DNA from: UBA6019 sp035535055
GTDB lineage: Bacteria; Chloroflexota; Dormibacteria; Dormibacterales; Dormibacteraceae
Assembly: GCA_035535055.1 (NCBI GenBank)
Contig: DATLQT010000044.1
Coordinates: 1 to 64,000, forward strand
DNA: 64,000 nucleotides
Direction: 5' to 3'
Part shown: positions 36,025 to 44,341 of the stretch, piece by piece
How positions within the stretch are numbered: position 1 is the first letter of the stretch
Layout: each line of letters opens with the position of its first letter
Made by a program: the position numbers and the translations under genes
The notes under the pieces: model-generated
Database searches by the model: none
Seen by the model: the letters and a program-made list of their open reading frames with translations, nothing else
Told to the model about the DNA's origin: nothing

Positions 36025-36795
36025 ATGCCATTGGTCCGGGTCGATCGCCAGGACACGATTGCCGTCGTCACCATCAACCGCCCCGAGGTCCGCAACGCCC
36101 TCAACCCCGCCGCGCTGGCCGAGTTGAGGCGGGCGCTCGATTTCGTCGGCCGCAACCGAGCCGTCGCCGCGGTCGTCCTCGCCGGCGAGGGCGGCACCTT
36201 CACCACCGGTGACGACCTGACCGCGACGGCCGCCATGGACCGAGCGGGCTTCGCCGAGATGATCGAGGGCTTTCAATCGATCACCACCGCGCTGCGGGCG
36301 ATGCCGATGCCGGTGATAGCGGCGATCGAGGGCTACGCGGTGGGCGGAGGGCTCGAGATCGCCGCCGCCTGCGACCTCCGGGTCTGCGCCGAAGACAGCG
36401 TCTTCTTCTGCCCCGAGGTCCACCTCGGGCTGCTCCTCAGCAACGGCTCCTCGAGCCTGCTTCCGCGGCTGATCGGCTCCGGCAGGACCCGCGAGCTGAT
36501 GTTCACCGGGCGCCGGTTCGACGCGGCCTGGGCAGAGCGCGCCGGCCTCGTCAACCGGGTGGCGCCCAAAGGAGGCGTGGTGGAGGCGGCCCTGGCCATG
36601 GCCGGGGAGATCGCGGCCAACCAGGGAGCCGCGGTGCGGATGACCAAGCGCCTCCTGAACCGGGCCGAGGAGGAGGAGGTCCAGGCCGCCCTGGCGGCCG
36701 AGACGGCGGCCACCGTGGAGGCCTTCTCCGACCCGGCCGTCGTGGCCGCGTTGAAGGGTGAGCTGGAGCGCTGGGCCGCCCGCAAGCGGCGGTGA
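36025..36795 (+). CDS. Enoyl-CoA hydratase/isomerase family protein
   Basis: 256 residues with the crotonase fold: NRPEVRNALNPAALAELRRAL, oxyanion-hole segment GEGGTFTTGDDLT and the second oxyanion/catalytic region GYAVGGGLEIAAACDLRV, followed by PEVHLGLLLSNG. The usual second catalytic Glu/Asp is present as E in CPEVHLG. The exact acyl-CoA is unknown. Its stop overlaps the start of an acyl-CoA ligase (GTGA), so the two likely act on the same acid. Confidence 0.85.
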   Translation: MPLVRVDRQDTIAVVTINRPEVRNALNPAALAELRRALDFVGRNRAVAAVVLAGEGGTFTTGDDLTATAAMDRAGFAEMIEGFQSITTALRAMPMPVIAAIEGYAVGGGLEIAAACDLRVCAEDSVFFCPEVHLGLLLSNGSSSLLPRLIGSGRTRELMFTGRRFDAAWAERAGLVNRVAPKGGVVEAALAMAGEIAANQGAAVRMTKRLLNRAEEEEVQAALAAETAATVEAFSDPAVVAALKGELERWAARKRR

Positions 36796-38276
36796 CGCTC
36801 GCCCGGGTCCTCGCGGCTCGTGCCGCGGAAACGCCCGGTCGAGACCTTCTCCGGATGCCCGGGCGGACGCTCACCTACAAAGACTTCGACAGCGAGGTGA
36901 ACCGCCTCGCGAACGGGTTGCTGGCAGCGGGGGTGCGGCGCGGCGAGATGGTGGGCGTGATGCTGCCCAACTGCCCAGAGTTCGCCCTGCTGTGGCTGGC
37001 CCTGCTCCGGATCGGAGCCGTCGAGGCGCCGGTCAACACCGCCTTCCGCGGCGCCGGCCTCGGCCACGTTCTCGACCTCAGCCGGTGCCGGCTTCTGGTC
37101 ATCGACGACGCCTACCTGCCCGCCCTCGCCGAGGTCCGCTCCGGACTGGCCCGGCTGGAGCGGGTGGTCACCCGTGGCGAGCTTGGGAATCTCCGGGGCG
37201 CGACCGCCGATCCCGCCGTCGAGGTCGCGGTGAAGGACATCGCACAGGTCTTTTTCACCTCCGGGACCACCGGCCGAAGCAAGGCGTGCCTCTTCGACCA
37301 CCGCTACGCCGTCCGCCAGGCCGAGCTCTTTTGCGAGCACTGGCGGATCGCGCCGACGGATGTCCTCTTCAACCCCTTCCCGCTCTTCCACATCGACGCC
37401 TCGGTCCTGACCCTGGCTCCGGCGATAGTCGCCGGCTGCACTGCGGCCCTCGCCGAGCGATTCAGCGCGAGCCGCTTTTGGGACCAGGTGAGGGAGTTCA
37501 AGGCCACCCACTTCGACTTCATGGGCTCGACGCTGACGATGCTCTGGAAGCAGCCCGAGCGGCCGGACGACGCCGACAACCCCGCGCGGATCGGCTGGGG
37601 GGTGCCGATGCCCGACTTCGCGGAGGGCTTCGAGCGGCGCTTCGGCCTGCGGCTGGTGGAGGGCTACGGGATGACCGACTGCGGCCTTCCCGTCTCCCAG
37701 CCCTTCGACCAACCCCGCCGCCCTGGCTCTTGCGGGCGGGTCACCGATCCCTACGAGCTGAGGATCGCCGCCGACCAGGAGATCCTGGTCCGCTCTTCGG
37801 AGTCGGGGCTGATGACGCTCGGCTACCAGGCCCTGCCCGAGGCGACGGCGGAGGCCTTCCGGGACGGCTGGTTCCACACCGGCGACCTCGGCCGGCTCGA
37901 CGAGGACGGCTGGCTCTACTTCCTCGGCCGCTCCAAGGACGCCATCCGCCGCCGGGGCGAGAACATCAGCGCCTTCGAGATCGAGGAGGTGGTCGAGGCG
38001 CATCCGGCGGTGCTCCAGGCGGCGGCCTTCGGGGTGCCGAGCGAGCTGATGGAGGAGGAGGTCAAGGTCTGCCTCGTCCTTCGCCCCGGGTTCAGCTTCG
38101 CGCCCGTCGAACTGGTCCGCTGGTGCGAGGCCCGGATGGCGCGGCACATGGTGCCTCGCTACCTCGAGGTCCTGGCCGAGCTGCCGCTGACGCCGACCGA
38201 GAAGGTGGAGAAGTACCGGCTCAGGGACGCCGGCGTGACGCCGGGCACCTGGGACCGCGAGAAGGTTTCGGCATGA
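36792..38276 (+). CDS. AMP-forming acyl-CoA synthetase (carnitine/crotonobetaine-CoA ligase-like)
   Basis: 494 residues. A3 motif FFTSGTTGRSKACLF, A5 GYGMTDCGLP, A8 FHTGDLGRLDEDGWLYFLGRSKDAIRRRGENIS and A10 lysine in LTPTEKVEKYRL are complete. The GENISAFEIE form and overall pattern resemble CaiC-like ligases. GTG start overlapping the crotonase stop. With that gene it makes a two-step carboxylic-acid activation and hydration unit. Confidence 0.85.
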   Translation: MTLARVLAARAAETPGRDLLRMPGRTLTYKDFDSEVNRLANGLLAAGVRRGEMVGVMLPNCPEFALLWLALLRIGAVEAPVNTAFRGAGLGHVLDLSRCRLLVIDDAYLPALAEVRSGLARLERVVTRGELGNLRGATADPAVEVAVKDIAQVFFTSGTTGRSKACLFDHRYAVRQAELFCEHWRIAPTDVLFNPFPLFHIDASVLTLAPAIVAGCTAALAERFSASRFWDQVREFKATHFDFMGSTLTMLWKQPERPDDADNPARIGWGVPMPDFAEGFERRFGLRLVEGYGMTDCGLPVSQPFDQPRRPGSCGRVTDPYELRIAADQEILVRSSESGLMTLGYQALPEATAEAFRDGWFHTGDLGRLDEDGWLYFLGRSKDAIRRRGENISAFEIEEVVEAHPAVLQAAAFGVPSELMEEEVKVCLVLRPGFSFAPVELVRWCEARMARHMVPRYLEVLAELPLTPTEKVEKYRLRDAGVTPGTWDREKVSA

Positions 38277-38304
38277 ACCCCCGGGCCGGGTGGGATTTGC
38301 TGGC

Positions 38305-38496
38305 GTGAGGAAGCTGGAGCAGTACAACCCGAAGGTCACCTGCGGCTCCTGCCGCAAGTTCGACGGCCACACCTGGTGCAAGCACTGGAACTTCTTCACC
38401 ACCGCCGACTCGCCGCCCTGCCGCTTCTACAGCGCCAAACCGAAGGGAACGATCCGCGACTCGGCCGAGGTCTTCCCGCCAGAGCCTCCCCGGTGA
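38305..38496 (+). CDS. Small Cys-rich protein of unknown function
   Basis: 63 residues from GTG 38305 (GTG 38290 is an in-frame alternative). Cysteines fall as CxxC (VTCGSCRKF), then WCKHW and PPCRFY, a four-Cys pattern with His that could bind zinc. It follows the ligase by 28 nt. Third codon positions are GC-rich as in real genes. No named family recognised. Confidence 0.6.
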   Translation: MRKLEQYNPKVTCGSCRKFDGHTWCKHWNFFTTADSPPCRFYSAKPKGTIRDSAEVFPPEPPR

Positions 38497-38545
38497 ATGA
38501 CCGGCTCGTCGCGAGATTCCCGCGAGAGGTTGACCGCCGAAGGCG

Positions 38546-38551
38546 TAAACT
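38546..38551 (+). promoter_or_regulatory. Candidate -10 of the pyr operon
   Basis: TAAACT would start transcription near 38559 and leave a leader of about 76 nt, long enough for the PyrR loop. A TTGACC at 38530-38535 is only 10 nt upstream, too close to act as its -35. A CCCGCG/CGCGGG hairpin (38568-38573 with 38583-38588) lies in the leader. Confidence 0.4.
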
Positions 38552-38591
38552 GGGCGGCTAGAAACTCCCCGCGCACCGCTGCCGCGGGCCG

Positions 38592-38626
38592 CCCTTTAAG
38601 CCGGTCCTGAGAGGCCGAGAAGGAGG
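38592..38626 (+). promoter_or_regulatory. PyrR RNA-binding loop overlapping the pyrB Shine-Dalgarno
   Basis: The RNA folds as lower stem CCUU (38593-38596) with AAGG (38620-38623), an internal loop, then upper stem GGUC (38603-38606) with GGCC (38613-38616) closing a hexaloop CUGAGA (38607-38612). That hexaloop matches the CNGNGA consensus of PyrR sites. The AAGG arm is part of the Shine-Dalgarno AAGGAGG (38620-38626), 8 nt from the pyrB ATG. PyrR plus UMP should therefore block ribosome binding, as described for mycobacterial pyr leaders. pyrR is the second gene of this operon. Confidence 0.85.
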
Positions 38627-38634
38627 AATTTTTT

Positions 38635-39561
38635 ATGGCCGTCGGGCAGCGCCTGAAGCACGTCATCGAGAGCCAGCAGTTCACGCGCGAACTGCTGGAG
38701 CAGATCATGACCCGGGCCTCGGAGATGGAGCGCGAGCCGCATCGCGCGGCCGGCCGGCTGCAGGGCCGGGTCATGGCAGCCCTCTTCTACGAGCCCTCGA
38801 CCCGCACCCGCCTGAGCTTCGAGGCGGCGATGCTCCGCCTTGGCGGCAGCACCATGGGCACCGACAACGCCCGCGAGTTCTCGAGCGCCGCCAAGGGCGA
38901 GACGCTGGAGGATACGATCCGGATCGTCAACGGCTACGCCGACGTGATCGTGCTGCGCCACGACGAGGAGGGCGCCGCCCGGCGGGCCGCCGCGGTCAGC
39001 CAGGCGCCCGTCATCAATGCCGGCGACGGGCGCGGCCAGCACCCCACCCAGGCGCTGCTCGACATCTACACCATCCGCGCCGAACTGGGCCGGGTGGACG
39101 GGGTCGAGATCGCGATGGTCGGCGACCTCGCCAACGGCCGCACCGTCCGCTCCCTGACCTACCTTTTGAGCAAGTACCGCGACGTGCGGATCTGGTTCGT
39201 GGCGCCCGGCCCGGTGGCGATGCGGCAGGACATCAAAGACCACCTCGACGAGCACGGTGTCGAGTGGTCGGAGACCGAGGACCTGGACTCGATCCTGGGC
39301 AAGGTGGACGTCGTCTACCAGACCCGGATCCAGAAGGAGCGATTCGCCGACCCCGCCGAGTACATGGCGGTGAAGGGCGTCTATCGGATCACCCCCGAGA
39401 CGATGCAGCGGCTCGGCCCGCAGGCGATCGTGATGCACCCGCTGCCGCGGGTGGACGAGATCGACCCGGCCGTCGACGAGGACCCGCGCGCCGCCTACTT
39501 CCGGCAGGCGCGCAACGGTCTCTACATCCGGATGGCGCTCCTCGACATGGTCCTCAGCTGA
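38635..39561 (+). CDS. pyrB: Aspartate carbamoyltransferase catalytic chain
   Basis: 308 residues, standard length. Carbamoyl-phosphate loop EPSTRTRLSFEAAM, the 80s-type loop SSAAKGETLEDT, GDGRGQHPTQALLDIYT and MHPLPRVDEI are intact. No pyrI regulatory chain is in the window. It has one of the strongest ribosome sites in the window (AAGGAGG), which is held in the PyrR-binding stem. First gene of the pyr operon; pyrR starts 2 nt after its stop. Confidence 0.97.
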   Translation: MAVGQRLKHVIESQQFTRELLEQIMTRASEMEREPHRAAGRLQGRVMAALFYEPSTRTRLSFEAAMLRLGGSTMGTDNAREFSSAAKGETLEDTIRIVNGYADVIVLRHDEEGAARRAAAVSQAPVINAGDGRGQHPTQALLDIYTIRAELGRVDGVEIAMVGDLANGRTVRSLTYLLSKYRDVRIWFVAPGPVAMRQDIKDHLDEHGVEWSETEDLDSILGKVDVVYQTRIQKERFADPAEYMAVKGVYRITPETMQRLGPQAIVMHPLPRVDEIDPAVDEDPRAAYFRQARNGLYIRMALLDMVLS

Positions 39562-39563
39562 CG

Positions 39564-40106
39564 GTGGCCGTATCGGGCGCCCTCAAGGCGACGGTGATGG
39601 ATGCCGACGCGATCAACCGCTCGCTGAAGCGGATCGCGCATGAGATCGTGGAGCGGAACCGCGGCGTCGACGACCTGGTGGTGGTCGGCGTGATGTCAAA
39701 GGGCGCGCCCCTGGCCCGCCGGTTGGCAGCGCTGCTCGCCGACCTCGAGCGCCGGCCCGTCCCGGTCGGCGCGGTCGATCCAAGCCCCCATCGGGACGAC
39801 CTCTACCTCGGGGCGGTGCCGGCCAAGGATGGCCTGGCCGAGGTCCCCGACATCGCCGGCAAGACCGTGGTGCTGGTCGACGACGTGATCTGGCATGGCC
39901 GCACCGTCCGGGCCGCGATGGACGCGCTGCTCACCCACGGCCGTCCCCGCGCGATCCAGCTCGCAGTCCTCATCGACCGCGGGCACCGGGAGCTGCCGAT
40001 TCGCCCCGACTACGTCGGCAAGAACGTGCCGACCTCGAACGACGAGCGCGTCCAGGTGCTCTGGGCCGAGGTCGACGGGATCGACCGGGCGGTGATCGTC
40101 CAGTGA
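39564..40106 (+). CDS. pyrR: Pyrimidine operon regulator PyrR / uracil phosphoribosyltransferase
   Basis: 180 residues from GTG 39564, matching the Bacillus protein in length. N-terminal INRSLKRIAHEIVERNRG, then DLYLGAVPAKDG and the C-terminal RGHRELPIRPDYVGKNVPTS are typical. The PRPP loop reads VDDVIWHGRTVRAAMDAL: His-Gly replaces the usual Ser/Thr-Gly, which may weaken the UPRT activity but need not affect RNA binding. It sits second, after pyrB, rather than first as in Bacillus. The stop overlaps carAB (GTGA). Confidence 0.95.
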   Translation: MAVSGALKATVMDADAINRSLKRIAHEIVERNRGVDDLVVVGVMSKGAPLARRLAALLADLERRPVPVGAVDPSPHRDDLYLGAVPAKDGLAEVPDIAGKTVVLVDDVIWHGRTVRAAMDALLTHGRPRAIQLAVLIDRGHRELPIRPDYVGKNVPTSNDERVQVLWAEVDGIDRAVIVQ

Positions 40107-43100
40107 AGAAGTTCGCCGCGCTGGTCCTGGAGGACGGTCGCTCCTTCGTCGGTCACCCCTTCGGCGCCGACGCGCTGGGCGAGGGCGAGGTCGTGTTCAA
40201 CACCGCCATGACCGGCTACCAGGAGGTTCTCACCGACCCCTCCTACGCCGGCCAGATGATCTGTATGACCTACCCGCTGCAGGGCAACTACGGGGTCAAC
40301 GACGCCGACGCCGAATCCGAGCAGCCCTGGGTGCGGGCGTTCATCGTCCGCTGGGAGTGCGAGAGCCCCAGCAACGTCCGCTCCCTCGACTCTCTCGACG
40401 GCTACCTGAAGCGGCACCGGATCCCGGGCATCCACGGTATCGACACCCGCGCGCTCACCCGCCACCTCCGCTCCCGGGGTGCCCTCCGGGCGGTTCTCAG
40501 CCACGAGGCGGAGGAGCCCGACGCCGCTCGCCTAGCCGTACTCGCCGCGGCAGCGCGCGGGGTGACTCCGCTGTCCGAGCAGGACCTGGTCGCCGAGGTG
40601 TCCCGTCGGCGCCAGGTGGAGTGGTTCGAGCCGCTGCCGCCGGAGCTGCGCCACCGCGAAGGCGCCGACGCGGCCGGGCTCACGGTCGCCGTCGTCGACT
40701 ACGGCGTCAAGGCGAACATCCTCCGCTCGCTCCGCTCGCGCGGCTTCCGGGTGCTGGTGATGCCGCACACGACCACCTGGGAGCAGCTCGCCGCGACCGC
40801 TGCCGACGGGGTCATCCTTTCCAACGGGCCCGGCGACCCGGCCGTGCTCGAGGGTCCGGTCGAGCTGTGCCGGCAGGCGATCGGGCGGATCCCACTCCTC
40901 GGGATCTGTCTCGGCCACCAGATCCTCGGCCGCGCGATCGGGGGCACGACCTCCCGGCTGCCCTTCGGCCACCACGGCGCCAACCACCCGGTCAAGGACC
41001 TGGAGACGGGCCTAACCCACATCACGAGCCAGAACCACGAGTTCCAGGTGGACCCCGGCAGCATCCCCGAGGGCGAGTTCTTCGTCTCCCAGCTGAACCT
41101 CAACGACGGCTCGGTCGAGGGCCTCGCCCACCGCAGCCTGCCGGTCTTCAGCGTCCAGTACCACCCCGAGGGCTGCCCCGGGCCACAGGACAACCAGCAC
41201 CTCTTCGACCGCTTCACCGAGATGGTCCGCAGCGCCCGCCCGCTGGCACGAAGCGTGGCCGGCGCGGCGCCGGTCGAGAGGCCGCGGAAGGTGCTGATCG
41301 TCGGGTCCGGCCCGATCGTGATCGGCCAGGCGGCCGAGTTCGACTACGCCGGCAGCCAGGCCTGCAAGGCGCTCCGCGAGGAGGGGGTCGAGACCGTGCT
41401 GGTCAACTCCAACCCGGCCACGATCATGACCGACGACGACGTCGCCGACCGGGTTTACATCGAGCCCCTGACGCTGGAGGCGCTGACCGCGGTGATCGAG
41501 CGCGAACGGCCGGACGCGATCCTGCCCACCCTCGGCGGGCAGACCGGCCTCAACCTCGCCGTCGAGCTGGCCGAGGCGGGAGTCCTCGAGCGCTGCGGAG
41601 TCCGGATGCTGGGCACGCCCCTGGCCTCGATCCGGATGGCGGAGGACAGGGACGCCTTCAAGAAGCTGCTGGAGAGCATCGGCGAGCCGGTCCCCGACTC
41701 GCTGGTCTGCACCTCGCTGCCCGAGGCCGAGGGCCTCGCCGGGCGGATCGGCTACCCCCTCATCATCCGTCCCGCCTACACCCTGGGCGGGACCGGTGGC
41801 GGGATCGCCAACAACCTGGTCCAGCTGCAGCGCGTGGTCCAGTCGGGGCTCAGCGCGTCGCCGATCCACCAGGTGCTGGTCGAGCGGTCGTTGATCGGCT
41901 GGAAGGAGCTCGAGTACGAGGTGATGCGTGACGCAGCCGACACCTGCATCACCGTCTGCAACATGGAGAACCTCGACCCGATGGGCGTCCACACCGGCGA
42001 CTCGGTGGTGGTGGCGCCGTCCCAGACGCTGCGCGACCGCGAGTACCAGATGCTGCGGACCTCGGCGCTGCGGATCATCCGGGCGCTTGCTATCGAGGGC
42101 GGCTGCAACGTCCAGTTCGCGCTCGACCCGCAGTCGTCGCAGTACTACGTGATCGAGGTCAACCCGCGGGTGTCGCGGTCCTCGGCCCTCGCCTCCAAGG
42201 CGACCGGCTACCCGATCGCTCGCGTCGCGGCCAAGATCGCCGCCGGCCGCCGGCTGGAGGAGATCCGCAACGAGGTCACCGGGAAGACCTTCGCGGCGTT
42301 CGAGCCGGCGCTCGACTACTGCGTCGTCAAGATCCCCCGCTGGCCGTTCGACAAGTTCCCCAACGCCGACCGCACCCTCAACACGCAGATGAAGTCGACC
42401 GGCGAGGTGATGGCGATCGAGCGGACCTTCGAGCTGGCGATGGCCAAGGCGCTGCGCTCGCTGGAGCAGCGGCCGCCGAGCGCCGGCGAGCTGGAGGATG
42501 GGACCCTGATCGAGACCGCCAACGACCGCCGGCTGTTCGCGATCCTGGCCGCGCTGGAGGCCGGCGCGGATCCGGCCGAGCTGGCGCGCCGAAGCGGGAT
42601 CGATCGCTGGTTCATGGAACGGATGCGGTCCATCGGCGCGCTCCGTCCGCCCGACCGGGCGCCCACCTACAAGCTGGTTGACACCTGCGCCGCCGAGTTC
42701 GAGGCGGCGACGCCCTACTTCTACTCCTGCTTCGAAGAGGAGGACGAATCGCGCGCCGGCGAGGGCGGCGAGACAGCGGTGGTGATCGGCTCGGGGCCGA
42801 TCCGGATCGGCCAGGGGATCGAGTTCGATTACTGCTCGGTGCACGCAGCCTGGGCGCTCCGCGATGCGGGTCGCAGCGCGGTGATGGTCAATTCCAACCC
42901 GGAGACGGTCTCGACCGACTTCGACACCTCCGACCGGCTCTACTTCGAGCCCCTCGATGAGCGGGCGGTCTCCGACGTCATCGCCGCCGAGCACGCGACC
43001 GGGGTGGTGGTCCAGTTCGGCGGCCAGACGGCCATCAACCTGGCCGAGCCGCTCGACCGGGCCGGGGCGCCGATCCTGGGCTCCAGCGTGGAGGCGATCG

Positions 43101-44341
43101 ACCTCGCCGAGGACCGCCGCCACTTCGCGGCCGCCCTCGGCTCGATCGGCGTGCCGCAGCCGGTCGGCGACACCGCGACCAGCGTCGAGGCGGCCGCGAG
43201 GATCGCCGAGCGGGTCGGCTACCCGGTCCTGGTCCGGCCCTCGTTCGTGCTCGGCGGGCGGGCCATGGAGATCGTTCGCGACCCCGCCGACCTCGAGCGC
43301 TACATGACCTGGGCGCTGGGCGCCAACCCTCGCGGCGAGGTGCTGGTGGACAAGTACCTGCAGGGGATCGAGGTCGAGGTCGACGCCGTCAGCGACGGGG
43401 CCACGGTGGTGATCCCCGGCGTCATGCAGCATGTCGAGCGGGCGGGCGTCCACTCGGGGGACTCCTACGCGGTCTACCCGGCGCCCGGCATCGAGCCCGG
43501 CGAGCAGGCCGACCTCATCGACTACACGATCCGGATCGCCCGCCACTTCCAGATCCGCGGGCTGCTGAACATCCAGTTCGTCGTCCACCGAGGCAAGGTC
43601 TACGTCCTGGAGGTGAATCCCCGCGCCTCGCGGACGGTGCCCTTCCTCAGCAAGGTGACCGGCGTGGCCATGGTCCGCCTGGCGACGCGGGTGATGCTGG
43701 GCGAGACGCTGGCGTCGATGGGCTGGGAGACGGGCCTGGTCCCTCCGACGCCGCTGGTGGCCGTGAAGGCGCCGGTCTTCTCGATGGCCAAGCTGTCGGC
43801 CGTTGACTCCTACCTCGGACCCGAGATGAAGTCCACCGGCGAGGTGATGGGCGTGGACCGGACCCTGCACAAGGCGCTGGAGAAGGCTTTCCTCGGCGCC
43901 GGCCTCCGGGTCAAGCCGCGGGCGCGGGCCCTGCTCACCATCGCCGACGCCGACAAGGCCGAGATCCTGCCCATCGTCTCCCGGCTGGTCCAGCTCGGCT
44001 GCCCGATCCTGGCCACCGAGGGCACCGCCGCGACGCTGCGCGCAGCCGGCTTCTCGCCGCGCGTGGTCGCCAAGATCGGCGAGGCAGGTCCGACTGTCCT
44101 CGACGTCATCGAGGCCGGCGAGGTTGACCTCGTCATCAACACCATGAGCAACCTCTCCAAGCAGTCGGCCAACGGCGTCATCCGGGACGGCTTCGAAATC
44201 CGCCGCGCCGCCGTCGAGCGGCGGATCCCCTGCCTCACCTCGCTCGACACCGCCGCCGCCCTGCTGGAGTCGGCGGTCCAGGCCGGCGACGAATTGACAG
44301 TCCGCACAGTCGCCGAGTGGAGGGCCGGTGTTCCAGCTTGA
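40103..44341 (+). CDS. carAB: Fused carbamoyl-phosphate synthase, CarA-CarB in one chain
   Basis: 1412 residues. Residues 1-380 are a complete CarA: small-subunit domain, then class I amidotransferase with C269 (GICLGHQ), H354 and E356 (QYHPEG). A linker of about 15 residues (383-396) has no stop. Residues about 395-1412 are CarB: two ATP-grasp halves, each starting with a G-S-G-P-I-x-I-G-Q motif, and a C-terminal MGS-like allosteric domain with ATEGTAATLRAAG. The synthetase half is about 1018 residues against 1073 in E. coli. A GTG in the linker could still allow separate CarB. Makes carbamoyl phosphate for PyrB. Fusion is usual in eukaryotes and rare in bacteria. Confidence 0.95.
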   Translation: MKKFAALVLEDGRSFVGHPFGADALGEGEVVFNTAMTGYQEVLTDPSYAGQMICMTYPLQGNYGVNDADAESEQPWVRAFIVRWECESPSNVRSLDSLDGYLKRHRIPGIHGIDTRALTRHLRSRGALRAVLSHEAEEPDAARLAVLAAAARGVTPLSEQDLVAEVSRRRQVEWFEPLPPELRHREGADAAGLTVAVVDYGVKANILRSLRSRGFRVLVMPHTTTWEQLAATAADGVILSNGPGDPAVLEGPVELCRQAIGRIPLLGICLGHQILGRAIGGTTSRLPFGHHGANHPVKDLETGLTHITSQNHEFQVDPGSIPEGEFFVSQLNLNDGSVEGLAHRSLPVFSVQYHPEGCPGPQDNQHLFDRFTEMVRSARPLARSVAGAAPVERPRKVLIVGSGPIVIGQAAEFDYAGSQACKALREEGVETVLVNSNPATIMTDDDVADRVYIEPLTLEALTAVIERERPDAILPTLGGQTGLNLAVELAEAGVLERCGVRMLGTPLASIRMAEDRDAFKKLLESIGEPVPDSLVCTSLPEAEGLAGRIGYPLIIRPAYTLGGTGGGIANNLVQLQRVVQSGLSASPIHQVLVERSLIGWKELEYEVMRDAADTCITVCNMENLDPMGVHTGDSVVVAPSQTLRDREYQMLRTSALRIIRALAIEGGCNVQFALDPQSSQYYVIEVNPRVSRSSALASKATGYPIARVAAKIAAGRRLEEIRNEVTGKTFAAFEPALDYCVVKIPRWPFDKFPNADRTLNTQMKSTGEVMAIERTFELAMAKALRSLEQRPPSAGELEDGTLIETANDRRLFAILAALEAGADPAELARRSGIDRWFMERMRSIGALRPPDRAPTYKLVDTCAAEFEAATPYFYSCFEEEDESRAGEGGETAVVIGSGPIRIGQGIEFDYCSVHAAWALRDAGRSAVMVNSNPETVSTDFDTSDRLYFEPLDERAVSDVIAAEHATGVVVQFGGQTAINLAEPLDRAGAPILGSSVEAIDLAEDRRHFAAALGSIGVPQPVGDTATSVEAAARIAERVGYPVLVRPSFVLGGRAMEIVRDPADLERYMTWALGANPRGEVLVDKYLQGIEVEVDAVSDGATVVIPGVMQHVERAGVHSGDSYAVYPAPGIEPGEQADLIDYTIRIARHFQIRGLLNIQFVVHRGKVYVLEVNPRASRTVPFLSKVTGVAMVRLATRVMLGETLASMGWETGLVPPTPLVAVKAPVFSMAKLSAVDSYLGPEMKSTGEVMGVDRTLHKALEKAFLGAGLRVKPRARALLTIADADKAEILPIVSRLVQLGCPILATEGTAATLRAAGFSPRVVAKIGEAGPTVLDVIEAGEVDLVINTMSNLSKQSANGVIRDGFEIRRAAVERRIPCLTSLDTAAALLESAVQAGDELTVRTVAEWRAGVPA

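Noticed and set aside
38568..38588. CCCGCG/CGCGGG hairpin in the pyrB leader as a transcription terminator
   Set aside because: No U-run follows and it precedes the PyrR loop, opposite to the attenuator order. It may only help folding.
38497..38610. A 37-codon ORF in the pyrB leader, ATG directly after the previous stop and ending in the PyrR loop
   Set aside because: It starts upstream of the likely transcript start (about 38559), has no ribosome site and no pyrimidine-related codon run. The PyrR loop explains the leader better than a leader peptide.
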